From positions 37,534,501-37,598,500 of the forward strand of contig CM027377.1 in assembly GCA_015680905.1 (NCBI GenBank): 64,000 nt of DNA. Reading direction: 5' to 3'. This DNA is from Coptis chinensis (lineage: Eukaryota > Streptophyta > Magnoliopsida > Ranunculales > Ranunculaceae). The translations under genes and the position numbers were made by a program. Under the pieces are notes generated by a model. It did no database searches. It was not told the DNA's origin and was given only the letters and a program-made list of their open reading frames with translations. This document shows, one piece after another, positions 22,767-33,802 of the stretch (position 1 is the stretch's first letter; each line of letters starts with the position of its first letter).

Positions 22767-23156
22767 TACCATAGTATAAAATATCGGATATGAGTATTTA
22801 TTGATACTCAATTTCTTGATATGTATCGTGGATATATCCTTTTCTTTGGAGATATTTTACATTGTTTTGCAAATATTGTTGATATATAAAAAATATCAAC
22901 AAATATCATAGATATTGTGGATATTTCTTGATATATCAAGATATATCATTTATATTTATTTGAAATATAATGGTAAATATTAAATAAAATTGTTACCTAC
23001 ACAAAATATCACCAAATATCCCCATATATCCCAAATATCGCCAATATCATTGAAATATCGCTGATATTTGCAATCTTATATATCTTTAAACATATCGTGA
23101 TATTTATGTATCCCTTGTTGAAATCTCAATATATAGCAATATTTTGTACTATGGTA
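22767..23156. mobile_element. TIR element filled with GATAT motifs, 390 bp
   Basis: The TIRs TACCATAGTATAAAATAT (left) and ATATTTTGTACTATGGTA (right) match at 17 of 18 positions. The interior is dominated by permutations of GATAT and ATATC, which make many local palindromes. I could not define a convincing TSD. A related longer element is at 11393-12680. No coding capacity. Confidence 0.7.
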
Positions 23157-23168
23157 TGTACTATGCCC

Positions 23169-24011
23169 TAGGGGTGTAATATGGGCAGGCCGGGTCAACT
23201 TCGGGTCAAATAGTGATGGGGCGGGGTCTAGAGGATACAAATCCAGTGGTCCCCGACGGGGCGGGTTGAATTGTCATGTCTTAGTACCATCACCCGGCCC
23301 GTTGGGTCAGCTTACGGGGCAGGTCATCTGGGTCGGGTGGAAATTATCATTTTAACCCAATTTCACTCAAAAAAAAACTTTCTAATTCTGTAAGTAATAT
23401 ATTTCTAATTCACAGCATAGAGAAAAAATGGAATCAATCAATAAAAAAAAAAAAAAAATAAAAAAAAAAAAAAAAAAAAAAAAAACTTGAATTTGAACCC
23501 AAAACCATATGTGTAAATTTGAAACTTATTTATCGTGATTTACCATTTGTAAATTGATTATTTTTCATAGTATGATAAAATGAAGATGGGAGCAAGGATC
23601 TATAGTACAAAACAATAAAATATAAACTAAAAGAATTCAAAATTAATACAAAGATGAATGATTTATCTTCTCCAAAATTCGAAACTTGAATATGTGAAAT
23701 TGATGTTGAACTCATAAGTTTGTATTCATATCTATCAAATTCCTACAAAAGTTAAAAGAAATTATAAACAAAATACAAAAATATTAGAGTTAGAGTTTTG
23801 AAATTGTGCAGGTCAACGGCTTTTGACACAGTGCGGGTCGGGTGGTTTGACGGGTCGGGTTTGAGCATAGAACCTACACCCATAGCCCGACCGCACAAAA
23901 ACGGTGGCGGGGCGGAGTGGGTCTATTTTCGGGTCAGTGCGGATTTGGGTGGCGGGTGAAGACCGGATACCCTATCGGATGATGGGTCAATAGTTTTTTT
24001 TTATACTCATA
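23169..24011. mobile_element. hAT-type non-autonomous element, 843 bp
   Basis: The 8-bp TSD CTATGCCC is at 23161-23168 and 24012-24019. The left end is TAGGGGTGTAATATGG and the right end in reverse complement is TATGAGTATAAA, so the TIR match is weak but in register. Subterminal parts are dense in GGGTCGGGT, CGGGGC and ACCCG motifs, while the centre is AT-rich with a broken poly(A) run at about 23441-23486. It starts 13 bp after the previous TIR element ends. Confidence 0.72.
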
Positions 24012-24102
24012 CTATGCCCACATGCAAAAGCGGACCCTCATTTAATATAGCTAGTCTACACTAAGTATCCAATACTCTATATATGTCTCTATCTAGGCCA
24101 TA

Positions 24103-24539
24103 TATAGTCACAAATTCGGAATTCATCATTAATTCGGCAATGATGAAATCATTAATTCGTACAAATTCGTTAAAAAAATCGGAAAAGCCATAAATAATTA
24201 AAACATAAAATAGTATGCAGTGTGTGATTGTACATCATGTCAGGGTTACTTCAAGCATGTATCAAATTTTCAAAATTTGAAAATATATGTGTAAAGTCTT
24301 GTTGTATCCTATGATATCCTACAAATATTTGTAATTCATAAAATAAAATATTAAAATAAATGAATTGAAAGCTATCCATCATAAAAAAAAAAAAAATGAA
24401 AAAAAATCGCTAAACATCGAGAATTATGAGACTTTTATCATTAAGTTTTTATTGTTTATTCGTTTAAAAATTCGGTAACCAGTCAATTCGGAGACTTTTT
24501 ATCTTTTTAAAAAAAAAAATTGAAGATTTTGTGACTATG
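24103..24539. mobile_element. Putative Mutator-like MITE, 437 bp
   Basis: Ends carry TATAGTCACAAAT (left) and, in reverse complement, CATAGTCACAAAAT (right). Flanking ATCTAGGCC and ATCCAGGCA could be a decayed 9-bp TSD. The interior contains repeated AATTCG and ATTCGG motifs and A-rich runs, and no coding potential. Confidence 0.5.
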
Positions 24540-25189
24540 ATCCAGGCAACCTGAATTAGAGAAGATAGAGAAAGTATATATATATACACACACGTTCTAC
24601 TTTTAGTGTTTAATTAACAAATAACAATTATGCAAAACCAGATCTCCTGTACTTATCGCAACACTTTGCTTATTAAGGTACTAGGTATTATCCATGCCTA
24701 CGACATGCATGGTTTGTTATGAGGTGGCATTAATCTTGGTACACCCTAGTATTTTCAAACGTGTGGCCTATATATGTGAGAATTTGTAAATATTTTATAT
24801 TTTGAAGTGGTACTTCATGTTGGATAATATACTTCCCTGCCGTTAGTTGTTTATTTTGTAGATGTCAGTATGTGGTAATGAATGCAATTTTTAAAATAGT
24901 GTAGATCTTGCTTTATTTATAAAACCCAATTTGAAAGTCATGAATTGAACACAATTTCATCCACTTTACTCCCACCAATGGATAGTTCACATTTAATCAA
25001 AATATGTAAAATGGCACACACAACACCAAATCTACAAACAAATCAAATTCATCCCAAAAGAGTTTGACATGGTTCAATTAAGGTTAATAAAAATCCGCTA
25101 CGGGTACCTTCCATTTTGTGTTGGGCAGACTAAAAAAAAGAATTATCTAAAATACATGTTTTGTGATTGCCCTCCCCCTAACTACATCA
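24540..25189. other. No gene recognised
   Basis: AT-rich intergenic DNA with a short (TA)n(CA)n microsatellite near 24577-24594. A 20-base string at about 25103-25122 (CCATTTTGTGTTGGGCAGAC) recurs inverted at about 32019-32038, near the 5' side of the DUF247 pseudogene. Confidence 0.5.
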
Positions 25190-25197
25190 CTGGCAAC

Positions 25198-26301
25198 TAG
25201 GGGTGTCAATGGGTTCCAATAACCCGATAACCGATCCGAACCAAACCGATAAAAAACGGTTTCGGATTTGGTATTTCGGGTTCGGTTCGGTAATGGGTCC
25301 ATTTTCTAGTACCGATAAGATATCGGTTTGGATTCGGTTTGTCCTTCCACCGAACCGATATTAACCCGAACCGATAGTTTGGTATAAGTTTTAGAAAATT
25401 ATATGGCTGAGATCAACTAATATAAAATCAACGGCTAGATTCAATGTAGATGGGTATGCCCACTTTTTGGTGAGAATGTAGATCGATTGTTTCTCAAAAC
25501 CCCTTTCTCTCTCATATCAACAAAAAGCGTCAATTTCCCCCTCGTTATCTCACTCAATCCGATATTTTAGAAACGAGGTTGCTATTAATTTCCGATATAC
25601 ACCGATATAATAAAATATTTTATTTCGATATAATCGAATATTCGGTTGATTTATAGATCCCGTGAATTTAGGCGGTCGCAAGATCAATTTCTCATTCACA
25701 TTTGAAAGGTCAATTTCTTTTACTGCCCAAGTCCCCAATCACCTTTTTTTTTCCCTAAAAAAACACTTATCTATTTGATTGAATGATGGGACGTTTGTTC
25801 TGTAGCCAAGTAGGTGAATTTGTGAAAGCAACCGATTCTTTTAAGTAAGGACGATCTTTAATTTCTATCTTCATTGATTTTGGAAGGAGATAATTTGCTT
25901 GGAACGAAGCTTTGAGATTTTTCTGGATATGCTGTCTTTAAAGATTTGGGATTTTTCACTTGGTCTTTTGTTTATTACTTTATTTTGTACACTATCAGAT
26001 CCTTAATACAGTATGTGGATATCTGATTATGACTCTCGATCTTCTATTCTTAATTCTTCTATATGTGGTCTGACTTGAAAAAAAAATGATAAAAATCATG
26101 GTTTTTGTTCAAAGAGACAAAGTGCTAATTATCGGTTCGGGTTGGTTCGGTTTCGGTAGACAGTATACCTTATCGGTTCGGATCGGTTTCGGTAGCTAAT
26201 ATACATTATCGGTTCGGATCGGTTTCGGATTCACTAAATTTTTATCGGTTCGGTAATGGATTTTACAAAATCCGATCCAAACCGATCCATTGACAGCCCT
26301 A
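25198..26301. mobile_element. hAT-type non-autonomous element, 1104 bp
   Basis: An exact 8-bp TSD CTGGCAAC flanks it (25190-25197 and 26302-26309). TIRs: TAGGGGTGTCAATGG and, in reverse complement, TAGGGCTGTCAATGG. Both subterminal regions are packed with ATCGGTTCGG/CCGAACCGAT motifs. On the right (about 26130-26260) they form an imperfect tandem array of GGTTCGGATCGGTTTCGG units. No transposase frame is visible. The ends and TSD length assign it to hAT. Confidence 0.87.
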
Positions 26302-26309
26302 CTGGCAAC

Positions 26310-26765
26310 CTTCTAGTGCCCTTTCTCTCAAAGATCCAAACTTCTTTGCCTTCTCCAACACTCTCCAATTTTAAAATTGTCAAGTCCTTAACAACAAACA
26401 CAATTAAAAAGTTGATTTTAATTTTAAAAACACACAATTATATGGATTAAAATACACATAGAATAAAAATGATGCTATTACATGAGATTTTCATTACATT
26501 ACTTCTTTTGGAATGTTTTCTTAGCAAGGGATTTGTGAAAACTGCTTTAATTACATTCACTGGAACTCATCTTTTATTTAGTTGCCTTCTGCATAATTTG
26601 AACTATATGCAATGCTCTAAAATAGTCCTGCTACCAAGAAACTAGTCAACAAAGGCTTAAATATTGACATATCAAGACTATTGTTGTCGTAAATGACACT
26701 ACTACTTAATCAATCAAGAATGGTTTGTGGAGTTTGGAGGCATGGAAAATCACACTGTTACACAA
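26310..26765. other. No gene recognised
   Basis: Sequence between the hAT element and the 3' end of the DUF247 pseudogene, with no recognisable coding region. It would hold the gene's 3' UTR. Confidence 0.5.
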
Positions 26766-27523
26766 TAATAAGATCAAGAATGGGTTGGGGAGTATGACAG
26801 TATGGAGAATAGAATCTGTGTGAAGGTGAATGTGATAATGAGAATAGCATCAACAAATAAAAGGATCGCCCACGGGTTGTTGAAGTAATCACGTTTAATG
26901 CAGCCACCCATCCATGCCACCTGCTTTTGCAATATGCGTTCACTTGCTCGGAGAGGTTAAAGAAATGGTAGTGGTGTTCAAGATTAACTTCAGCACAAAG
27001 TTAGTTGAATAGAAGACTGACATCTTCGTAGTTGCCCAACCAGCTATCAATTATTCCATGGTGATCCAGCATTGCCACGTCATCTGTGTTACTGATGAGG
27101 CTATCCATAAGAGAAGCATATGTTGTAAACTGGTTGGTACAATCTTTATGGTATTGTTCAAAGGCGATAAGGTTTCGGAAAAAAGGTTCAGTTAGATCTT
27201 GGATGGTCAAAGGTGGAATTTCCAATACCCCATTACTGAACTTCATGCTGCAAAGGTTGTCATCTTCACCCTTCTTGAACTTGATTCCAAATTGTCGTAG
27301 TGTCATTGCACAAGGTATACGCTTTACAGGCTTAACAGCATGTTGATTGCTGTCTTTTATAGCAGTCAATGCAGTATTGGAGGGAAGAAGAGAATTTCGT
27401 AGTAATTCAAGTAGATGACTGCTTTTGAGCCCCAAACTAATTTATGGAGTTGTTGGCATCATCCAAGAAAAAAACACCAAGTGCGCTTTCAGTGAGGTAG
27501 TGAAATGGATCATTGTATGGATC

Positions 27524-28115
27524 TGTTATGGATAAATCAATGCGGAAACAATGTTATCCACTACAAATAGATTAACTCTACACAAGGATTGATCTTTCTC
27601 TCTGGACAAGACTTCAACACCCTCCAAGTACTATCCCAACGCTTCCCATTAACAATTTAACAAGCATATAAAGTAAAGATAATAATGCAAAAGAGAACCA
27701 ACTATAAGACAAGGATATATCGTGATTCGGCAATTTGCCTACGTTCACACTGGCGAGTTTCAAGCTTTACTAGATGTCCAGAGTAACAGATTACAAGACC
27801 TCTCTTCGCTCAAAAAGAATGAACACTCAACTCACTAAGAATTTCTCTCTTACAATCTCTCTTTTTTTCTTTTTGGTTAGGTTAAGTTTTTACATAAAAA
27901 ACTTTATATTTATACTGTTTTCAAAAACAATCGAAGTCGTCTTTGAAATCACGATTGGCAGCGCACCCTTGGCCGAGCAAAAGTCGAAGGCGGCGCTATT
28001 AACAACTTTGATCGTTTGCCAAGAGAGGAGCACGAGCGCACCCTTGTCCAAGCATACATAAGCGCGGGCGTGCCTTACACGAGAGAAAGAAAAAAAAACT
28101 CCTTTTTTCTCTACA
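27524..28115 (-). repeat. 3' LTR of the copia element
   Basis: Begins TGTTATGGATAAATC on the plus strand and ends TTTTTTCTCTACA. It shares long identical blocks with 30587-31179. A TATAAATATAAAG box is read on the minus strand near 27903-27919. Confidence 0.92.
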
Positions 28116-28126
28116 TTCTCCACCTC
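28116..28126 (-). other. Polypurine tract of the copia element
   Basis: GAGGTGGAGAA on the minus strand abuts the 3' LTR, a common copia arrangement. Confidence 0.85.
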
Positions 28127-28202
28127 GATGAGGTTTTAACACATAAAACCAAGCCGAACACATCCAGCAAGAAGTACTAGTCCTCGAAACTCGCCATAAC
28201 TG

Positions 28203-28378
28203 CCCCGAAGGGCCATGCCCACAAAGGGCTATGCCCGCGAAGAGCCACCCACAAAGAGTGTCTTGCTCACGAAGAGCCACCCACAAAGAGTCATGCCCAC
28301 AAAGAGCTATCTTCACAGAGAGTCATGCCCACAAAGAGCAATCACGCCCACCAAGGGCCATGCCTACAAAAGGCATCA
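28203..28378. repeat. 16-bp minisatellite inside the copia element
   Basis: About ten imperfect copies of a unit near GAGCCATGCCCACAAA run head to tail. It lies where reverse transcriptase and RNase H should be. It gives long but meaningless open frames in several phases (28215-28565 +, 27999-28316 -). Confidence 0.85.
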
Positions 28379-29209
28379 ATCAACAATGCATGAGCCTCCA
28401 CCATTTGTAGAGTACCTCCAACCAATGTTAGAACTCAACTCTATAGATAATCTTCTACAACCCAAATCCCTTTTGCCCGTAGGCAATGAAACAAATTCCC
28501 AAGTACAAAACTTGTCACGAGCCTCCACCATTTCATGCATATCCACCGACCAATATTTGCAATGACCATCTCTAACAACTTCTTCGAAGTCGTTTGGTTC
28601 ATCACCCTCGATATTCAGTGCGTAGGCAACCGAGTCCGGTTGACCATAATGCTTCACTGGCTTATCATGCCCATACTTCGTAACTTGTTTCACACTTCTC
28701 TTTGGCTTTGATCTAGCCAAAGTTTGCTGCTCAGGTTGTTGTAGCTCTACTTCTTGTTGAATAGTTCTTTCATTAAGAACCTCACTCTTTATAGCATCCT
28801 CTGATGCTTCCATCTCAATCACTTGAGATTCTATAGAATCACCACTATTTCCAGCCTTCTCCGGCCTGCTAAAATGTAGCACCGAAGTCTCATCAAAAGT
28901 AACCTCACTGCTGACCAGGAACTTGTGGTTCTCAAGACACCACAATCCGTATCCCTTTCCTTCCTTTGCATAGCCCAAGAATATTGCTTTCTTAGCTTTA
29001 GAATCAAGCTTATTATCCCTCATGTGGTAGTAAGCACTAGGTCCGAACACGCGCAAAGTATCATAATCAGTTGGTTTCCTTGTCCACACCTCATAAGGTG
29101 TCTTGCAGTCTATCGCCGGAACTGGTGATCTATTATACAAGTAACACGCCATGGCCACTGCATCTACCCAGAACTCTTTGCTTTGAGATTGGCATTGGAA
29201 AGCAAACAC
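28376..29209 (-). pseudogene. Copia integrase C-terminal part and truncated reverse transcriptase start
   Basis: A 277-codon frame. It has the copia integrase end (EFWVDAVAMACYLYNRSP, TPYEVWTRKPTDYDTLRVFG, KAKKAIFLGYAKEGKGYGLW, SSEVTFDE), then a variable linker, then MHEMVEARDKFCTWEFVSLP and TGKRD, which is the entry to RVT_2. About 25 residues later the frame enters unrelated sequence and stops. A 15-base direct repeat (GAGCCTCCACCATTT at 28392-28406 and 28519-28533) lies at this edge and may mark the deletion or template switch. Confidence 0.88.
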
Positions 29210-30113
29210 CTAGCTTTCTCAAGCAACGTGCGATTCATTCTTTCTGCTGCAGCATGCCCCTCACTGTTCAGTGACTGGCAATTCTCTGTTGCGCACAAAA
29301 CCTTTGGAAAGGCCTATAGGTATACTCAATACCATTATCATATCGTAGAGTCTTCACCTTCCTATCTGTGCGATTCTCAACCCTTGCCTTCCACTTTTTA
29401 AATGTCTCAAAAAATTCATCCTTGGAGTTCAAGATATATACTCACACATAGCGTGTATAATCATCGATGAAAGAGACATAATACCGGTTACCTCCCTTAG
29501 AAACCACTCTAGAAGGTCCCCAAACATCCGTATGCACATAATCCAGGATGCCTCTCGTCTTATGCTTGCTTGTACCGAACTTAACTCTGCACTGCTTGCC
29601 ATAGACACAATGCTCGCAGAATTCCATACTTGGTTTCTCCAAGTCTTTTAGTAGCCCTCGCTTGCACAACTCATACAATCCATTTTGGCACATATGCCCA
29701 AGGCGCATATGCCATAATTTTGTACATTCAGAATCATCACCACATGTACCCACTGCTACACCACCTATCACTGTACTACCCAACAAAGTATACAAGTTTT
29801 TATATCTTTGACTCTTCATAATAACTAAAGAGCCACTAAGGATCTTTAGGACTCCACCATTTCCCACAAACTTGTGGCCTTTTGAATCCAAGGTACCAAG
29901 AGAAATAAGGTTCTTCTTTAGCTCAGGAACATGCCTCACATCGGTTAAAGTCCTCACTACACCATCATGCATCTTGACCCGTATAGTTTCAATTCCTACT
30001 GTCTTATAAGCAACATCATTACCCATCAAAACGGAACCTCCACTCAAGTTCTCATAGGTAGCAAATCACTTCCTATTTGGACACATGTGCTAGGAACACC
30101 CAAAATCAAGAAT
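29210..30113 (-). pseudogene. Copia protease remnant and integrase N-terminal part
   Basis: The longest frame is 29442-30047 (201 codons): SGGSVLMGND, VRTLTDVRHVPELKKNLISL (protease to pre-integrase), then the zinc motif LWHMRLGHMCQNG with EFCEHCVYG, and the integrase core with DYVHTDVWGPSRV and YYVSFIDDYTRYV. Just upstream (30048-30113) the protease active site reads ILDFGCS instead of ILDSGCS and is flanked by stops. Below 29442 the core continues only with further stops and shifts, including a decayed RYDNGIEY. Confidence 0.88.
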
Positions 30114-30330
30114 CTACTTTTCGGTCATGTGGGCGTCTTGTGTAAACACCGAAAGACTTACATCATTCCCATCGAAGCCGGAAGCAAGACTTGCTTCAAT
30201 AACATCCTCATTCTCAAACTTACCACTTATCTTGTTACTCTTTTTCAGGCTAGGGCAATCGCATAGATAATGCCCCTTTTCTTTGCAATTGTAGCACCAT
30301 ACATATTTTAAAGGTTTCTTCAAACTACCC
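30114..30330 (-). pseudogene. Copia gag zinc knuckle fragment
   Basis: WCYNCKEKGHYLCDCPSLKK fits the CX2CX4HX4C knuckle. It is followed by an acidic region (FENEDVIEASLAS). The rest of gag upstream to 30560 is degenerate or deleted, since less than 300 bp separate the knuckle from the PBS. Confidence 0.85.
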
Positions 30331-30569
30331 TTCTACTTGCTGGTGGAATTCATCTCATTCGACATCACCCTCGCCGTCTTTTCTTTTACTTCTTTATCAA
30401 ACTTCTCTACTTCAAATCTAACATTTGACATCTTGGGAGCCTTTTTTCAAGTCACACACAATAACCCAAAAAAATATCTCACTCAGGAATTTTATCGAAC
30501 ACCTTGTCTACCCAAATTTTGGGCACTATGGTTCTTCACCAAAACTCAAAATCTTAGGTCGTATACCCC

Positions 30570-30581
30570 GCTCTGATACCA
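30570..30581 (-). other. Primer-binding site of the copia element
   Basis: On the minus strand TGGTATCAGAGC lies five bases after the 5' LTR end. It is the initiator tRNA-Met complement typical of plant copia elements. Confidence 0.9.
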
Positions 30582-30586
30582 ATTGT

Positions 30587-31179
30587 TGTAGATAGAACAA
30601 TTAGGAAACAACGTTATCCACTACAAATAGATCAACCTTACACAAGGATTGATCTTTCTCTCTAGACAAGACTTCAACACTCTCCAAATACTATCCCAAC
30701 GTTTCTCATTAACAATTTAACAAGCATATAAAGTAAAGATAATAATGCAAAAGAGAACCAACCACAAGACAAGGATATATCGTGGTTCGGCAATTTGCCT
30801 ACCTCCACACTAGCGAGTTCCAAGCTTTACTAGATGTCCAGAGTAATAGATTGCAAGAGCTCTTAATTCACTCACAAAGAATGAACACTCAACTCACTAA
30901 GAATTTCTCTCTTACAATTTCTCTCTTTCTTTCTTTTTGGTTAGGTTAAGTTTTTATAGAAAAAACTTTATATTTATACTGTTTCCGAAAACAATCGAAA
31001 TCGTCTTTGAAATACGATTGGCTGGCTGGCTTTGGCCCTCGCAAAAAAGTCGATGCGCTGCGCTTAACAACCTGATCGTTTGCCAAGAGAGGAGCACGGG
31101 CGCGCCCTTGTCCAGGCATACATAAGCGCGGGCATGCCTTACAAGAGAGAAAGAAAAAAAAACTCCTTTTTTCTCTACA
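30587..31179 (-). repeat. 5' LTR of the copia element
   Basis: Upstream LTR in the element's direction, 593 bp. Its outer end abuts GGATC, which continues into DUF247 coding sequence. Confidence 0.92.
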
Positions 31180-31748
31180 GGATCCACTTGATTAAGGATG
31201 AACAAACCGTAGAGAACAGAAAGGAATTTGGTTTTCGAGTGACATCAGATCACGATTTAAGGATGTGAGTATCCAAGATGTATTGAATATGGGGTCCTCT
31301 TTTTCTCTCCAATCATTTATCCGATATTTCAAAAAGAGCTCAATAAGGAAGCAACCATCGACTAGCAACATTTCAACGAGCACATTCCTGCTTAAGTTGA
31401 TAGTTTATGCATAACATCTACGTGCTTTTTGTTCCAAATCCATGATGGCTTGTACACGGTCCTCTAAGCTTACTGGACTTCGACGCATAAAAGACTTCGA
31501 TGCATATAGACTTCAGTCCATTTATGCTTTTCCATAGCTTTTAGATTTTCTTTGCCATGGTGATAAGGACCAATCAAGAGTAACTGAGGGACATAAGTCA
31601 TTTCGTTCACTGCACAAAGACTATCATGAACTCTATATATACAACACTCTGAAGGTAATCTAGGGACGTTCTCGAGTTTTTGTTTGATAGAAGAAACTAA
31701 CTCATCGTCTATAATCTCAATTGATGAATGTCCCTGGCCTTCTTCCAT

Positions 31749-33797
31749 ATTTTGCAGCCAGACACTGTCAATGTCTTTGATTAAAACCTTTCGTGCTTGA
31801 AGAAATTCTCTTGAGAATGATATGAAACACAATCTTGCAGACTAATTCTTGAGCAGGGGATATGAAGATGAAATTTTGAACAGAGAAGAAAATGAAACCA
31901 AAACTGGTTCTAGCCGGGTTTCTTGGTTTGTTTTTTGTTTGGGTTATTTTAGAGTGACGTGGGTGGTGTACTAGACCATGCATAGTGCCCAACACAATTG
32001 CAAACCCCAATTTAGATCGGGGTCTGCCCAACACAAAATGGCATCTATCAATAACAGGACCCATAAACCCAATCACTAAGAAAGGACTCGATAGATTCCT
32101 AACAAAAACATTACAACCTTTAATTGATAAACTACATAAATGAGTATTCATTAATATGAAACCCGCAACAATCCAAGTAAGAGGCCTAATTATGTTGAAC
32201 ATGGAATGATCACAAACATCGGTCAGCGACAAAACATTTTGGGGTAGTTCAAATAATTACATAAATATTTTGCCTCACTTAGGTATGTTTTGCATCACCT
32301 ACCCTTTTTCGATCAGATGTCTTCACCAAATCATCACCTAATACTCTTTGCTTCAATTGTCTTTACATGTTGCATAAGTTAAGTCCTTCCTTTCCTCCCT
32401 CTTAAGTTGCGGCACATAATTGCTACTTTCTTATCAATTCTCTTGAAGCACTCTAAAATAGCAGCTCTCTTCAACAAAAATAAGTATAGCTGCAAGTTAA
32501 ACAATAGACAAAAAGTGAGTTCTCCAACATAACCAAGACTTATCATTATAGCCGAGGAACCATACCCACCAAAAATATGTAAGTAGGTGTTTATAACTCC
32601 ATTTCTGTAGCAAGCAACCTCTACTTCTTTTGTGCAAGTTGCTTTCATAAATCGATATGGTTATGCTTGCTAAAACCTCAATTTGAAAAGTTATATGACA
32701 TCACGAACACTTGTAATTAACACATAAACACAATCAAGAACATATATGCATGTACATACCGATAGTCTATTTGTGAACATTATATTAGTTCCAAAATCAC
32801 ATAGATGACAAATGTATCAACTACCTGCTGCTATTGTAAACCGAAGTTCATGTGTGCCAAACGAAGTCCCAACTACCAACTACAAAAAGGAGTAACTAAA
32901 ACCAAAATGTAGTAGTACCATACTACACCAGCCAAACAGTTGAATACACTTTCAACAAATCATCACCACTTGAACCATCACCGTTCAAGAACCAGAAGTC
33001 ACATCACACCACTGTAGATTCCGCTTGACAATATTCTTTCATCTTTTTTCATGATAAAGTCTATCTCTGCAAAAACTTAAAATCATTATATGCAAGTAGG
33101 TTCCTATAAGATCATTGTGTTGGCATTATTTTCTATATCAAGATTGTTAAAGCACATCATAACTATATATTAAAGAAAATTATTAGAAAATTAATAGATT
33201 ACGAACTACGTACACATGTTATGTAATTACCTAGTCAAGACAGTTTCATAAGCGGTAACCCATGGCAACGCCACTGAAGACATCACGGCATTTTGAGCTG
33301 CATTTTACCCACGAAGGTAGTGGCAATACATTAGATTTCACAATGAACAGAGGCTCTAAATCATGCATAAGATGATATAATTTAAAATCATAGATGATAC
33401 CCACATTTGGATCAATCTAAGAAAAAGAAAATTTTGGAACATTTGTTACACACTATATTGAAGTATAAATGCTTCAAAATTGTAAATTTTTTATGTACGT
33501 AAAAATCTAAGTGGTTACTAAATTAGAGTAATTTTAATTTCACCTGGAGAGTTGGTTGTGGATACTTTGTGTCCTGTAAGACTTCATTTCCATCTTAAGC
33601 ATAGTGTAAACTTTGAAAAGATTGAAAAAAATTGTTGAACCACATAAAACATTACCAGCTTTTAGTAAAATTCCAAGAGTTTGTACTGTCTTAAAAGAAC
33701 ATGAAGTCTGCAAGAAATTTACCAACATTGTTAGTTGCTCTAGAGATCTAGATCCATGGTGATAAAAGAATCCACTCTTGGCAAGCTTGAATTGTTA
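31749..33797. other. No gene recognised; 5' flank of the DUF247 pseudogene
   Basis: It holds the likely promoter and 5' UTR of the broken DUF247 gene and further AT-rich DNA. The open frames 31768-32232 and 32379-32648 (-) show no domain that I recognise. Confidence 0.45.
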
Positions 33798-33802
33798 ACC
33801 AT

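Larger units (their letters stand above)
27524..31179 (-). mobile_element. Copia element, internally deleted, inserted in the DUF247 gene
   Basis: LTRs of about 592 bp (27524-28115 and 30587-31179) begin TG and end CTACA. The TSD GGATC is at 27519-27523 and 31180-31184. In its own (minus) orientation: LTR, PBS, gag zinc knuckle, protease remnant, integrase, first residues of reverse transcriptase, then an abrupt change to a GC-richer short tandem repeat, polypurine tract and LTR. Most of reverse transcriptase and all RNase H are missing, so it could not transpose by itself. Confidence 0.93.
26766..31748 (-). pseudogene. DUF247 family gene, interrupted by a copia element
   Basis: DUF247 proteins are plant-specific, often membrane-anchored, of mostly unknown biochemical function, and commonly clustered. 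The likely start is the Met at 31748 (MEEGQGHSS). IYRVHDSLCAVNE, YVPQLLLIGPYHHGKENLKA and HKW give the conserved N-terminus. VQAIMDLEQKARRCYA, VEMLLVDGCFLIELFLKY and SLNRDLMSLENQIPF (31184-31450) give the middle. After the copia insertion (TSD GGATC) the gene resumes at 27518 with LLELLRNSLL, NGVLEIPPLTIQDLTEPFFR, LIAFEQYH, GIIDSWLGNYEDVSLLFN and CKSRWHGWVAAL, ending in the usual C-terminal membrane segment in a shifted frame (NPWAILLFVDAILIITFTF). Other lesions: a duplication-like frameshift near 31480, a TAA in CYA-TINLS near 31410, a frameshift near 27440, a TAG near 27000, and a one-base deletion near 26890. Confidence 0.88.

Noticed and set aside
28203-28378. Possible CRISPR-like array of short repeats
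   Set aside because: Units are contiguous 16-bp imperfect repeats without unique spacers, in plant DNA within a copia element.
28215-28565. 116-codon plus-strand frame and the opposing 105-codon frame
   Set aside because: Both arise from the 16-bp minisatellite, which is open in several phases.
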